Source of the DNA: Trebonia sp.
GTDB lineage: Bacteria > Actinomycetota > Actinomycetes > Streptosporangiales > Streptosporangiaceae
NCBI GenBank assembly: GCA_030038035.1
Contig: JASHPP010000819.1
Span: forward strand, 1 to 6,916
Reading direction: 5' to 3'
DNA length: 6,916 nt
Both the position numbers and the translations under genes were made by a program. Below are positions 1-5,649 of the stretch, one piece after another; position 1 is the stretch's first letter, and each line of letters begins with the position of its first letter. Below the pieces are notes generated by a model. The model was not told the origin of the DNA and did not search any database. It saw only the letters and a list, made by a program, of their open reading frames with translations.

Positions 1-1
1 G

Positions 2-331
2 CGCACCTGGTGGCCGCTGGCCATCCCGGCGGCGATCGCCCTGCCGAGGCTGCGGGTCCCGGTGGCCGCGCTGATCCTCGCCCCGCCGCTGCTCGACTGG
101 GCCGCCCGCCGCCCGCCGCTCGACCCCGCCCGCTACGTGGCGGCCAGGCTGCTCGACGACGCCGCCTACAGCGCGGGCGTCTGGCACGGCTGCGCCAGGC
201 GCCGCACGATCGCCCCGCTGCTTCCGGTCATTAGCGGCGTTAGCCGGCGAGGGACGCTAGTTCGGGGACGAACAACGCCCCGTTTACCGTGCCGAGTCCC
301 GCCGCCAGGCTGTAACCGTGCCGGGCGGTGA
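2..331 (+). CDS. mftF: Mycofactocin system glycosyltransferase (MftF-like), C-terminal fragment
   Basis: Only the last ~109 codons are present; the N-terminal catalytic GT2 domain lies outside the window. In mycofactocin loci MftF is a GT2-type enzyme that adds glucose units to the peptide-derived redox cofactor. The visible part has hydrophobic stretches (WWPLAIPAAIALP and VAALILAPPLLDWAA), consistent with the membrane-associated C-terminus of the family. They are followed by a block reading LDPARYVAARLLDDAAYSAG and then VWHGCARRRTIAPLLP, which I recognise as the typical end of MftF. The family normally ends about at that PLLP. Here the frame runs another ~35 codons (R-, P- and C-rich) to a TGA at 329-331, through the 3' end of the convergent peptidase gene, so the tail is probably not conserved. 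The assignment rests on a short C-terminal signature and no other mft genes are visible, so an unrelated polytopic protein remains possible. Confidence 0.66.
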   Translation, partial: RTWWPLAIPAAIALPRLRVPVAALILAPPLLDWAARRPPLDPARYVAARLLDDAAYSAGVWHGCARRRTIAPLLPVISGVSRRGTLVRGRTTPRLPCRVPPPGCNRAGR

Positions 332-1673
332 AACCATGGATCGTGTACAGGTGGTGGTTCTGCGTGAACGAGACCGTGTTGTTTCCCGAGGTAACGTCCA
401 CGATTCCGGGGAGCTGCCGCGCCGACATCTCGTACAGGGCCGGGTTGATCAGCCCGAGCGGATGACCCGCGAACTGGTCCGCGAGTGCCACGATCCCCGC
501 GAAGAGCGGGGTGGCCTCGCTCGTGCCGCACACCGGGTACCAGCCCGCCTTCTGCCCGCCGAAACTCTGGTACGTGTCGACGGACCCGTTGCAGGCCGCG
601 CTCATCGAGATGTCAGGCACACCGCGCCTGCTCCCCACGACGCTGCTAACGCTGTCCTGGTACGCCGGGCGGGTGAAGAAGATGGACTTCCCGCCGCCGC
701 CTGCCAGCGGGTTTGGCCCCTTGTTGCCGAAGATGAGGCGCTGGGTCGGCACGTTGTAGGTGTCGTTCCAGACGGTGTCCGGCGAGGTGTGCTCACCCTT
801 CGCGTTCAGGTGCAGCTGGGTGCCGCCCACGCCGGTCACGAGCGGATCGCTGTCCGGCCAGGACGTGACGGGGTACAGGTAGTACGTCGTCTCGTTGAGA
901 CCAACGTCCGCCACGCCGCTGTCGCCAGCGGCCGCGAGAACGGTCACGTGGTGGCTGTACGCGTCGGTGTACGCGCCGCGCAGGGCCATGAGGGACGCCT
1001 TCGACGGGAATGTCTCCTCGGTCGCGCTGAAGCTCTGGCTGATCACGTCGCCGAGCTTGTGGTTGATCACGTACTCTTCCGCCTTCACGATCTGCGGGAA
1101 GCCGGTCACGCCCTCGGTCTCCGACACCGGAGTCTCGACGAGCAGGATGCTGGCGTCCGGGGCGATCGTGTGGGCGTACTCAACGTCCAGCGTGGTTTCC
1201 CCGGCCCAGCCGACCATGTCGCTGTTTTTCGGGTTGTAGCGCGGGACCGCGCCGGCCGGCGTGATGATCCGGAGCGATGGCGGGGCCGGCAAGCCGAACT
1301 GCTTGTCAAAGACCCCCAGATCATGCGCGATCGTCGGCGACCCGAACGAATCGACGATCACGATCGTCGTGCCCGCGCCGTCTATCCCCTTGTCGTACAG
1401 CGGCGGCAGGTTGTAGGCCTGCTGGATCTGCGCCGGCTCGTAGCACGCGATGTGATAAGCCTTCTCGCACTGTGCCGTCGTCTGCGGCTGCCCGGCGGCG
1501 TCCCCCATGCGCACCACCCCTGGCTTGATGACGACCGTCGCCTGCCATGGCGCCGCCGGCGCTGCGGCAGGCGGCTGCGCGGCGGCCGGCACGCTCAGGG
1601 CCGCCAGTGCGCCGAGCCCGGCGACTAGGGCGCTGGCGCTGGCGACGAACGCGGTCCTCTTCCGCAGGCGCAT
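240..1673 (-). CDS. Secreted S53 family (sedolisin/kumamolisin-type) serine-carboxyl peptidase
   Basis: Encodes 477 aa with a Sec-type signal peptide: basic MRLRKR, hydrophobic residues ~8-28, and a likely cleavage after the Ala run near residue 32. It should be an extracellular endopeptidase. S53 enzymes use a Ser-Glu-Asp triad and usually work at acid pH. The triad is visible as E159 and D163 in GETTLDVEY, oxyanion D251 in AAAGDSG, and nucleophile S385 in CGTSEATP. Mature-type sequence starts by ~residue 77 (ACYEPAQIQQAYNLPPLYDKG), leaving only ~45 residues after the signal, so the ~150-residue Pro-kumamolisin activation domain is absent. The C-terminal calcium site has D426 (DVTSG), but the usual GWD motif reads GYS (453-455), replacing one Asp ligand with Ser. 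Cysteines pair by position (C69/C77, C361/C382), suggesting disulfides. An in-frame start further upstream (1742) was rejected because ATG 1673 has a strong Shine-Dalgarno and begins exactly at the signal peptide. The family call is secure; the substrate is unknown. Confidence 0.93.
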   Translation of the reverse strand: MRLRKRTAFVASASALVAGLGALAALSVPAAAQPPAAAPAAPWQATVVIKPGVVRMGDAAGQPQTTAQCEKAYHIACYEPAQIQQAYNLPPLYDKGIDGAGTTIVIVDSFGSPTIAHDLGVFDKQFGLPAPPSLRIITPAGAVPRYNPKNSDMVGWAGETTLDVEYAHTIAPDASILLVETPVSETEGVTGFPQIVKAEEYVINHKLGDVISQSFSATEETFPSKASLMALRGAYTDAYSHHVTVLAAAGDSGVADVGLNETTYYLYPVTSWPDSDPLVTGVGGTQLHLNAKGEHTSPDTVWNDTYNVPTQRLIFGNKGPNPLAGGGGKSIFFTRPAYQDSVSSVVGSRRGVPDISMSAACNGSVDTYQSFGGQKAGWYPVCGTSEATPLFAGIVALADQFAGHPLGLINPALYEMSARQLPGIVDVTSGNNTVSFTQNHHLYTIHGFTARHGYSLAAGLGTVNGALFVPELASLAG

Positions 1674-1953
1674 AAAACCCCTCCTCGCTGTAAGCCACTC
1701 CGGGCGGCAGCCGCGTGCCGATGCGGGGTCTAGTCCACGCAAGCCAGTAATCCGCCATCAGGGACGCTAACACGCGCTGGCTCGCTCGGTGCGCACTTCA
1801 CAGGCCACAGGCCTCGACGCTACCGCGCCAGCCGGCATCGTAGGCCGAACGGCCGGGGCCGCGTCAACACCTGGGACCTCTGGCCGGATATCCTTGCCTG
1901 CAGGTGAGCCGGGAAGTCTGGTCGGCACAGCTTCGACCGGGACTAGGCAGGCA
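1674..1953. other. Divergent intergenic region between peptidase and DUF2254 genes
   Basis: About 280 bp with no gene I can support. It should hold promoters for both flanking genes, but neither is clear. On +, TATCCT at 1889-1894 fits a TANNNT -10 box, with only a weak -35 candidate (TCAACA at 1864-1869, 19 bp spacing). On - no pair stands out. Four short palindromes cluster here: AGGCC-ACA-GGCCT (1802-1814), GGCCG-AA-CGGCC (1843-1854), GGATATCC (1886-1893) and CCTGCAGG (1897-1904). These could be regulator sites or chance in GC-rich DNA. An in-frame upstream extension of the DUF2254 gene to 1789 crosses this region, but its residues are unlike the family N-terminus. Confidence 0.5.
1678..1686 (-). 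promoter_or_regulatory. Ribosome binding site of the S53 peptidase gene
   Basis: On the minus strand the sequence reads GAGGAGGGGTTTTATG. The GGAGG core (1680-1684) lies 6 nt before ATG 1673, a near-ideal Shine-Dalgarno. It fixes the start at 1673 rather than at the upstream in-frame codon at 1742, and so places the signal peptide at the N-terminus. Confidence 0.85.
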
Positions 1954-3369
1954 ATGACCATGGGGCTCAGGCAGTTCCTCGCCGAGTCGGACTGGCGTGA
2001 GGAGACGCTCCGCACGAACCTGTGGCTGATCCCGGCGGTCGAGAGCGTGGCGGCGGTCGTGCTGTTCGTCGTGACGCTGAGCATCGACCGGGCCGCCCTC
2101 CACGGCGAGATCAGCCTGCCGTCCTGGGTGATCAGCGGCTCACCCGACGCCGCACGGCAGATCCTCGCGGCGCTCGCCGCGGCGATCATCACGGTCGTCG
2201 GCGTCGTGTTCTCGATCATCCTGGTGACGCTGACGCTCGCCTCGACCCAGTTCGGTCCGCGGATGCTGCGCACGTTCATCAGGGACCGGGGCACGCAGCT
2301 GACGCTCGGGACGTTCGTCGCGACGTTCTTCTACGCGGTGCTCGTGCTCATCTCGATCGGCACCACGTTCGTGCCGCACCTGTCGGTGACCGTGGCGCTC
2401 GCGCTCACCGCGATCGACCTTGGCGTGCTCATCTACTTCATCCACCACGTCGCGACCTCCATCCAGCTGCCCGAGGTCATCGCCAGCATCGCCCGCGACC
2501 TGGCCGGCGCGCTCAAGGCCGAGACCGCCGGGCCCGCCAGGTACGCCGAGACCGCCGGGGCCGCCGGGGACGCCGGCCTCGTCAACGGCCCCGCGCTTGA
2601 CGTCCTGCGGGCCCGGCTCGACCGGGCAGGCAAGGTCGTCACCGCTCCTGTCGGCGGTTACCTGCGCTTCGTCCGGCACGCCACGCTGGTGCGGATAGCG
2701 GCCGAATACGACGCCGTCATCCGGCTGCACTACCGCCCCGGGCACTACCTGACGCACGGGCACCCGATGGCCACCGTGTGGCCCCCCGAGGTGGCGGACA
2801 AGATCGGCCGCCGGCTGGAGCGCGTGCACATCACCGGGCCGCTGCGCACGCTCAGCCAGGACATCGCCTTCGGCTTCGACCAGCTGGCCGAGATCGCCAT
2901 CCGCGCGCTTTCGCCCGCGGTCAACGACACTTTCACGGCGATGACGTGCATCGACTGGCTCGGGGACAGCTTGTGCACGATCGCCGTGACGTGGTACCCG
3001 CCGGTGTTCCACCGCGACCGGCGTGGCGAGATCCGCCTGATCACCGCCCCGGTCAGCTACGAACGGCTGGTGCAGCGGTCCTTCGAGAAGATCCGCCAGG
3101 CGGCCGGCGGCATGCCGGCGGTGCTGATCAGGCAGCTGGACGCGCTCTACAAGATCATGGCGGTGGCGCCAGCAGGCCGCTGGCAGGTCCTGCTCGACCA
3201 GGCGGCCATGATCCAGCGGGTGAACCTGCGCACGGTCCCCGAGGCGGCCGACCAGGCCGACGTCACCGCCCGCTACGACGCGCTGCTCGCGCTGCACGCC
3301 CGGGCGATGTCCGCCAGCGCGGACGCACATCAGGACGCGCGGCCGGACGCGGCGCCAGGCGCCGGCTGA
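1954..3369 (+). CDS. DUF2254 domain-containing integral membrane protein
   Basis: Encodes about 471 aa and matches the DUF2254 family, whose biochemical function is not established. Four likely membrane segments lie in the N-terminal third: ~24-43, ~72-95, ~115-138 and ~143-166. The family motif STQFGPRMLRTFIRD (97-111) sits between segments 2 and 3. The soluble C-terminal part carries a YLTHGHPMATVWP block (265-277) and the signature RTLSQDIAFGFDQLAEIAIR followed by ALSPAVNDTFTAMTCIDWL (298-336). Between them, residues ~187-208 are a low-complexity Ala/Gly linker containing a tandem 9-residue duplication (AETAGPARY / AETAGAAGD). Start choice: ATG 1954 and ATG 1960 are both possible. The purine-rich AGGCAGG (1945-1951) is better spaced for 1960, giving 469 aa. 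A start at 1789 would add 55 low-complexity residues with no family resemblance. The 3' end faces the DUF4118 gene across 17 bp. The family call is strong; the role is unknown. Confidence 0.9.
   Translation: MTMGLRQFLAESDWREETLRTNLWLIPAVESVAAVVLFVVTLSIDRAALHGEISLPSWVISGSPDAARQILAALAAAIITVVGVVFSIILVTLTLASTQFGPRMLRTFIRDRGTQLTLGTFVATFFYAVLVLISIGTTFVPHLSVTVALALTAIDLGVLIYFIHHVATSIQLPEVIASIARDLAGALKAETAGPARYAETAGAAGDAGLVNGPALDVLRARLDRAGKVVTAPVGGYLRFVRHATLVRIAAEYDAVIRLHYRPGHYLTHGHPMATVWPPEVADKIGRRLERVHITGPLRTLSQDIAFGFDQLAEIAIRALSPAVNDTFTAMTCIDWLGDSLCTIAVTWYPPVFHRDRRGEIRLITAPVSYERLVQRSFEKIRQAAGGMPAVLIRQLDALYKIMAVAPAGRWQVLLDQAAMIQRVNLRTVPEAADQADVTARYDALLALHARAMSASADAHQDARPDAAPGAG
2518..2565 (+). repeat. 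Tandem 27-nt duplication inside the DUF2254 gene
   Basis: Two 21-nt copies at 2518-2538 and 2545-2565 match at 20 of 21 positions and begin 27 nt (9 codons) apart. They encode AETAGPA and AETAGAA in the linker between the membrane part and the soluble domain. This looks like in-frame slippage or duplication in a tolerant linker. Confidence 0.75.
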
Positions 3370-3380
3370 ACCCCTGCCGC

Positions 3381-3400
3381 CGGGCCCTACCGGTGGCCCG
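3381..3400. terminator. Possible short hairpin between convergent DUF2254 and DUF4118 genes
   Basis: Inverted repeat CGGGCC (3381-3386) / GGCCCG (3395-3400) with an 8-nt loop lies 12 bp after the DUF2254 stop and overlaps the end of the DUF4118 gene. There is no T-run on either side, so it is not a classical intrinsic terminator. GC-rich stems without T-tracts may act this way in Actinobacteria, but a chance match is equally likely. Confidence 0.25.
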
Positions 3401-4148
3401 CCATCCGGCGCCCGGCCAGCGCGGCGCCGACCTGGTCCGCCAGGGCCACCGCGACGAGGCGCTGCTCCCGCGTGGGATGCGCGCCCCGGCCGGGAGTGAG
3501 CAGGAACCGGCCCTGCAGCAGGCCGCCCGCCTCGACGAGAAGCTCGGTGCCGGTGCTCATCGGCAGCCCCTCGTGGTCGGCGTCCCAGATCGCGTCGCCG
3601 AACGCCACCCGGCCGTCGCGCAGCAGCCGCGGCGGGCTGCCGATCCCGGCGAGGCCGTCCTGATACCGGCAGGCCGACAGCGACAGCAGCCGGGTCAGCT
3701 GGCCGCACACCTGGTCGATGAGCGCCCTCGGCTCGCCGCCGGTGGCCACCGCGCGGGCGGCCGCGTTGATCCCGTCCAGGTAACCGGCCCGGCGGGCGGC
3801 GGCCGCGTGGTAGCGGCGTTCGCGCACCGCGATCTCGGTCACCGCCGCGCCCACCGCGAGGATCAAGACGGTGGTCTCGATGTCGGTGTGGCTGGTGATG
3901 GTGAACCGCTCGTACGGCATCGTGAGGAAGAAGTCGAACCACACCGCCGCCGACACCGCGGCGAGGAACCCGGCCAGCCGGTTGCCGGTCGCCGCGACCG
4001 CGACGATCACCAGCACGAGGGCAAGCGCCGCGTCGGTGTTGGGGAAGCTCGCGCGCAACGGCACAAGGACGGCCGTCAGCGCCAGCGGCGCCGCCAGCCC
4101 CGCCAGCTCCGCCCCGCGATCCCGGCTGATCTGCCATCTGATGCTCAT
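3387..4148 (-). CDS. DUF4118 (KdpD-like) membrane protein with GAF-like tail, no kinase
   Basis: Encodes 253 aa. The N-terminal half is a DUF4118 four-helix membrane module, the one found in KdpD sensor kinases: segments ~16-33, ~39-53, ~57-75 and ~89-106. The motif WFDFFLTMPYERFTI (70-84) corresponds to the conserved NFFFTPP-like stretch of the family. A basic, probably helical stretch (109-124) leads into a cytoplasmic region (~125-245) that resembles a weak GAF domain (INAAARAVATGGEPRALID, then a helix with LTRLLSLSACRY). The protein ends there, with no HisKA or HATPase domain, so it cannot be a sensor kinase on its own. A signal-receiving partner or structural role is inference. ATG 4148 was chosen because GGAG sits 6 nt upstream; an in-frame TTG at 4166 lacks that support. 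It lies 114 bp downstream of the AspRS gene on the same strand and has a promoter-like sequence of its own in that gap. Confidence 0.85.
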   Translation of the reverse strand: MSIRWQISRDRGAELAGLAAPLALTAVLVPLRASFPNTDAALALVLVIVAVAATGNRLAGFLAAVSAAVWFDFFLTMPYERFTITSHTDIETTVLILAVGAAVTEIAVRERRYHAAAARRAGYLDGINAAARAVATGGEPRALIDQVCGQLTRLLSLSACRYQDGLAGIGSPPRLLRDGRVAFGDAIWDADHEGLPMSTGTELLVEAGGLLQGRFLLTPGRGAHPTREQRLVAVALADQVGAALAGRRMAGHR

Positions 4149-4209
4149 ATCGCGCTCCGGGCTCAACTGCCACCGAGCCTAGTTCGCGCCCCAGCCCCCG
4201 CCAAGGACC

Positions 4210-4240
4210 ATTATCCCGAACGATCCCGGCCGTCTGTCCA
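4210..4240 (-). promoter_or_regulatory. Candidate sigma-70-type promoter for the DUF4118 gene
   Basis: On the minus strand, TGGACA (4240-4235, 5/6 to TTGACA) is followed after 19 nt by GATAAT (4215-4210, 5/6 to TATAAT). Transcription would start near 4203, giving a leader of ~55 nt before ATG 4148. The spacing is long for a sigma-70 promoter. If real, the gene need not depend on read-through from the AspRS gene. The 4149-4262 gap holds nothing else I can support. Confidence 0.45.
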
Positions 4241-4262
4241 GGCCCACGGGCTGCGCACCCGG

Positions 4263-5552
4263 CTAGGGCGTCAGCCGGTTCGGGCCGCGGAACAGGAACG
4301 TCGCCTCCCGAATGGAGTCAAGCCCGAGCAGCGCCATCAGCAGCCTGCCCAGGCCCAGGCCCAGGCCGCCGTGCGGCGGGCAGCCGTACCTGAAGCAGTT
4401 CAGGTAGTCCCGCATCGGCGCGGTGCCCACCCCTTTCTCCGCGGCCTGCCTGACCAGGACGTCGTACCTGTGCTCGCGCTGCGCGCCCGTGGTGATCTCC
4501 AGGCCCCGCCACAGCAGGTCGAAGCTGCACGTCAGGTCCGGTTCGCCGGCCGGGCGCATGTGGTAGAACGGCCGGACGCTCGCCGGGTACCTGGTGACGA
4601 AGACGAACTCGTGCCCGGTGCGCTCCGTGACCCGCGCCGATACGGCGCGCTCGCCGGCCGGGTCCAGGTCCCCCGGGCCGCCGGCCGTGCCGAGGATCTC
4701 CTGCGCCTGCGCCATCGTGATCCGCGGGAACGGCACGGCGGGCACCGTCACCCGCGTCCCGCACAGCTGGCTGATCTGCTCGCCGTGCTCGGCGGCGACC
4801 GCGGCGAGCACGTGCGCGAGCATCCGCTCCTCGAAGTCCATCACGTCCTCGACGTCGGCGATCCAGGCCAGTTCGACGTCGACGCCGGTGAACTCGGTGG
4901 CATGCCGGGCGGTGAACGACGGCTCGGCGCGGAAGACCGGGCCGATCTCGAAGACGCGGTCGATCCCGGCCGCGATCGCCATCTGCTTGTAGAACTGCGG
5001 CGACTGCGCCAGGTAGGCGCGGCGGCCGAAGTAGCCGAGCTCGAACACCTCGGCGCCGGACTCCGACGCGCTGCCCATGAGCTTGGGCGTGTGCATCTCG
5101 GTGCAGCCGGCCGCGTAGGCGAACTCGCGCATCGCCCGTTCGGCGCTGGTCGCCACCGCGAACACAAGCCGCGCGGCGGGGCGGCGGCGCACGTCGAGGA
5201 AGCGCCAGTCCAGCCGCCCCTCAGGCCCGGTCCTGTCGTCGACAGGCAGCGGCGTGGCGGCGCGGTTCTCGACGCTGACCCGCTCGGGGATGAGCTCGAG
5301 GCCGCCCAGGTTCACGGCCGGGTTGTCGGCCACCCGGCCGGTCACGCGGACGGCGGATTCGGGGGTGAGCCCGTCGAGTTCGGCCTCGAGGGCGGTTCCG
5401 TCGCGCCGGTGCGTCACCTGCACGGTGCCGCTGTGGTCCCGCACGAGCACGAACTGCATGGCGCGCTGCAGGCGGAGGGTGGCGGCCCAGCCCGCGATCG
5501 TGACGGTCTGGCCGATGTGCTCCCGCAGGCGCGCGATCGGAACGCGGGTCAT
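4263..5552 (-). CDS. aspS: Archaeal-type aspartyl-tRNA synthetase (aspartate--tRNA(Asn/Asp) ligase)
   Basis: Encodes 429 aa, a class IIb synthetase that charges tRNA with aspartate. At ~430 aa with no GAD insertion it is the compact archaeal/eukaryotic-like form; the usual bacterial AspRS is ~590 aa. N-terminal OB-fold anticodon-binding domain ~1-100 (TVTIAGWAATLRL). Catalytic domain: motif 1 around TEMHTPKLM (151-159), flipping loop ASESGAEVF (162-170), QSPQFYKQ (183-190), motif 2 FRAE (207-210), GAQREHRYD (356-364), and motif 3 GLGLGLGRLLM (396-406). All catalytic motifs look intact. By my alignment to Thermococcus AspRS from memory, the tRNA(Asp)-discriminating Trp and Lys correspond to A24 and N81, so it may also charge tRNA(Asn), as in organisms that make Asn-tRNA by transamidation. 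In Actinobacteria such an enzyme could be a second AspRS. ATG 5552 was chosen because it lies 8 nt below a good -10 box; no Shine-Dalgarno is visible. A TTG at 5558 is the alternative. Confidence 0.93.
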   Translation of the reverse strand: MTRVPIARLREHIGQTVTIAGWAATLRLQRAMQFVLVRDHSGTVQVTHRRDGTALEAELDGLTPESAVRVTGRVADNPAVNLGGLELIPERVSVENRAATPLPVDDRTGPEGRLDWRFLDVRRRPAARLVFAVATSAERAMREFAYAAGCTEMHTPKLMGSASESGAEVFELGYFGRRAYLAQSPQFYKQMAIAAGIDRVFEIGPVFRAEPSFTARHATEFTGVDVELAWIADVEDVMDFEERMLAHVLAAVAAEHGEQISQLCGTRVTVPAVPFPRITMAQAQEILGTAGGPGDLDPAGERAVSARVTERTGHEFVFVTRYPASVRPFYHMRPAGEPDLTCSFDLLWRGLEITTGAQREHRYDVLVRQAAEKGVGTAPMRDYLNCFRYGCPPHGGLGLGLGRLLMALLGLDSIREATFLFRGPNRLTP

Positions 5553-5560
5553 GGCCAACG

Positions 5561-5589
5561 AGGCTAGGGACCGCGCGGCGGCGCGGCAA
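5561..5589 (-). promoter_or_regulatory. Promoter of the AspRS gene, predicted leaderless
   Basis: On the minus strand, TTGCCG (5589-5584) and TAGCCT (5566-5561, fits TANNNT) are separated by exactly 17 nt. The -10 box ends 8 nt before ATG 5552, so transcription should start at or within a base or two of the ATG. With no Shine-Dalgarno present, this predicts a leaderless mRNA, a common class in Actinobacteria. A palindrome, CCGCGC-GGCG-GCGCGG (5571-5586), fills most of the spacer and touches the -35 box; it could be an operator. Confidence 0.55.
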
Positions 5590-5635
5590 CGAAATTACCG
5601 GGCGCGGCGCTTCTCACCCCGGCGCCCATGCCGAA

Positions 5636-5641
5636 TAATGT
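5636..5641 (+). promoter_or_regulatory. Candidate -10 box for the LON-domain gene
   Basis: TAATGT fits the TANNNT pattern and ends 8 nt before ATG 5650, the same spacing as on the opposite strand for the AspRS gene. The -35 is weak (TTCTCA at 5611-5616, 19 bp away). No Shine-Dalgarno is seen, so a leaderless start at 5650 is the simplest reading. Confidence 0.35.
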
Positions 5642-5649
5642 CGACAACT

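Noticed and set aside
318..1628. Plus-strand open frame (436 codons) opposite the S53 peptidase gene
   Set aside because: Purely antisense to a peptidase with intact catalytic motifs; no recognisable domain.
2..1673. S53 peptidase as a maturation protease of the neighbouring mycofactocin locus
   Set aside because: The peptidase has a signal peptide and should act outside the cell, while mycofactocin precursor processing uses the cytoplasmic MftE. Convergent orientation also argues against a shared operon.
1789..1953. Upstream in-frame extension of the DUF2254 protein by 55 residues
   Set aside because: Low-complexity Ala/Gly/Thr/Ser sequence, no Shine-Dalgarno at 1789, and the family N-terminus starts at about MTMGLRQFLAESDW.
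2140..4173. Very long open frame (677 codons) on the minus strand across the DUF2254 and DUF4118 genes
   Set aside because: It is antisense to one conserved gene and out of frame with the other. The translation is Arg/Gly/Pro-rich with no family motif, as expected of stop-poor GC-rich DNA.
4149..4262. Intrinsic terminator between the AspRS and DUF4118 genes
   Set aside because: Only short or interrupted GC pairings (for example around 4240-4255) and no T-run on the minus strand; a promoter-like pair is the better-supported content.
2778..5567. Very long open frame (929 codons) on the plus strand across DUF2254, DUF4118 and AspRS
   Set aside because: It spans three genes with clear family signatures on other frames, and its translation is low-complexity Arg/Ala/His-rich. 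It is a shadow frame.
5571..5610. G/C repeats near 5571-5610 as a T-box or other leader RNA for the AspRS gene
   Set aside because: They lie upstream of, or within, the predicted promoter, leaving no room for a transcribed leader. No T-box sequence is present.
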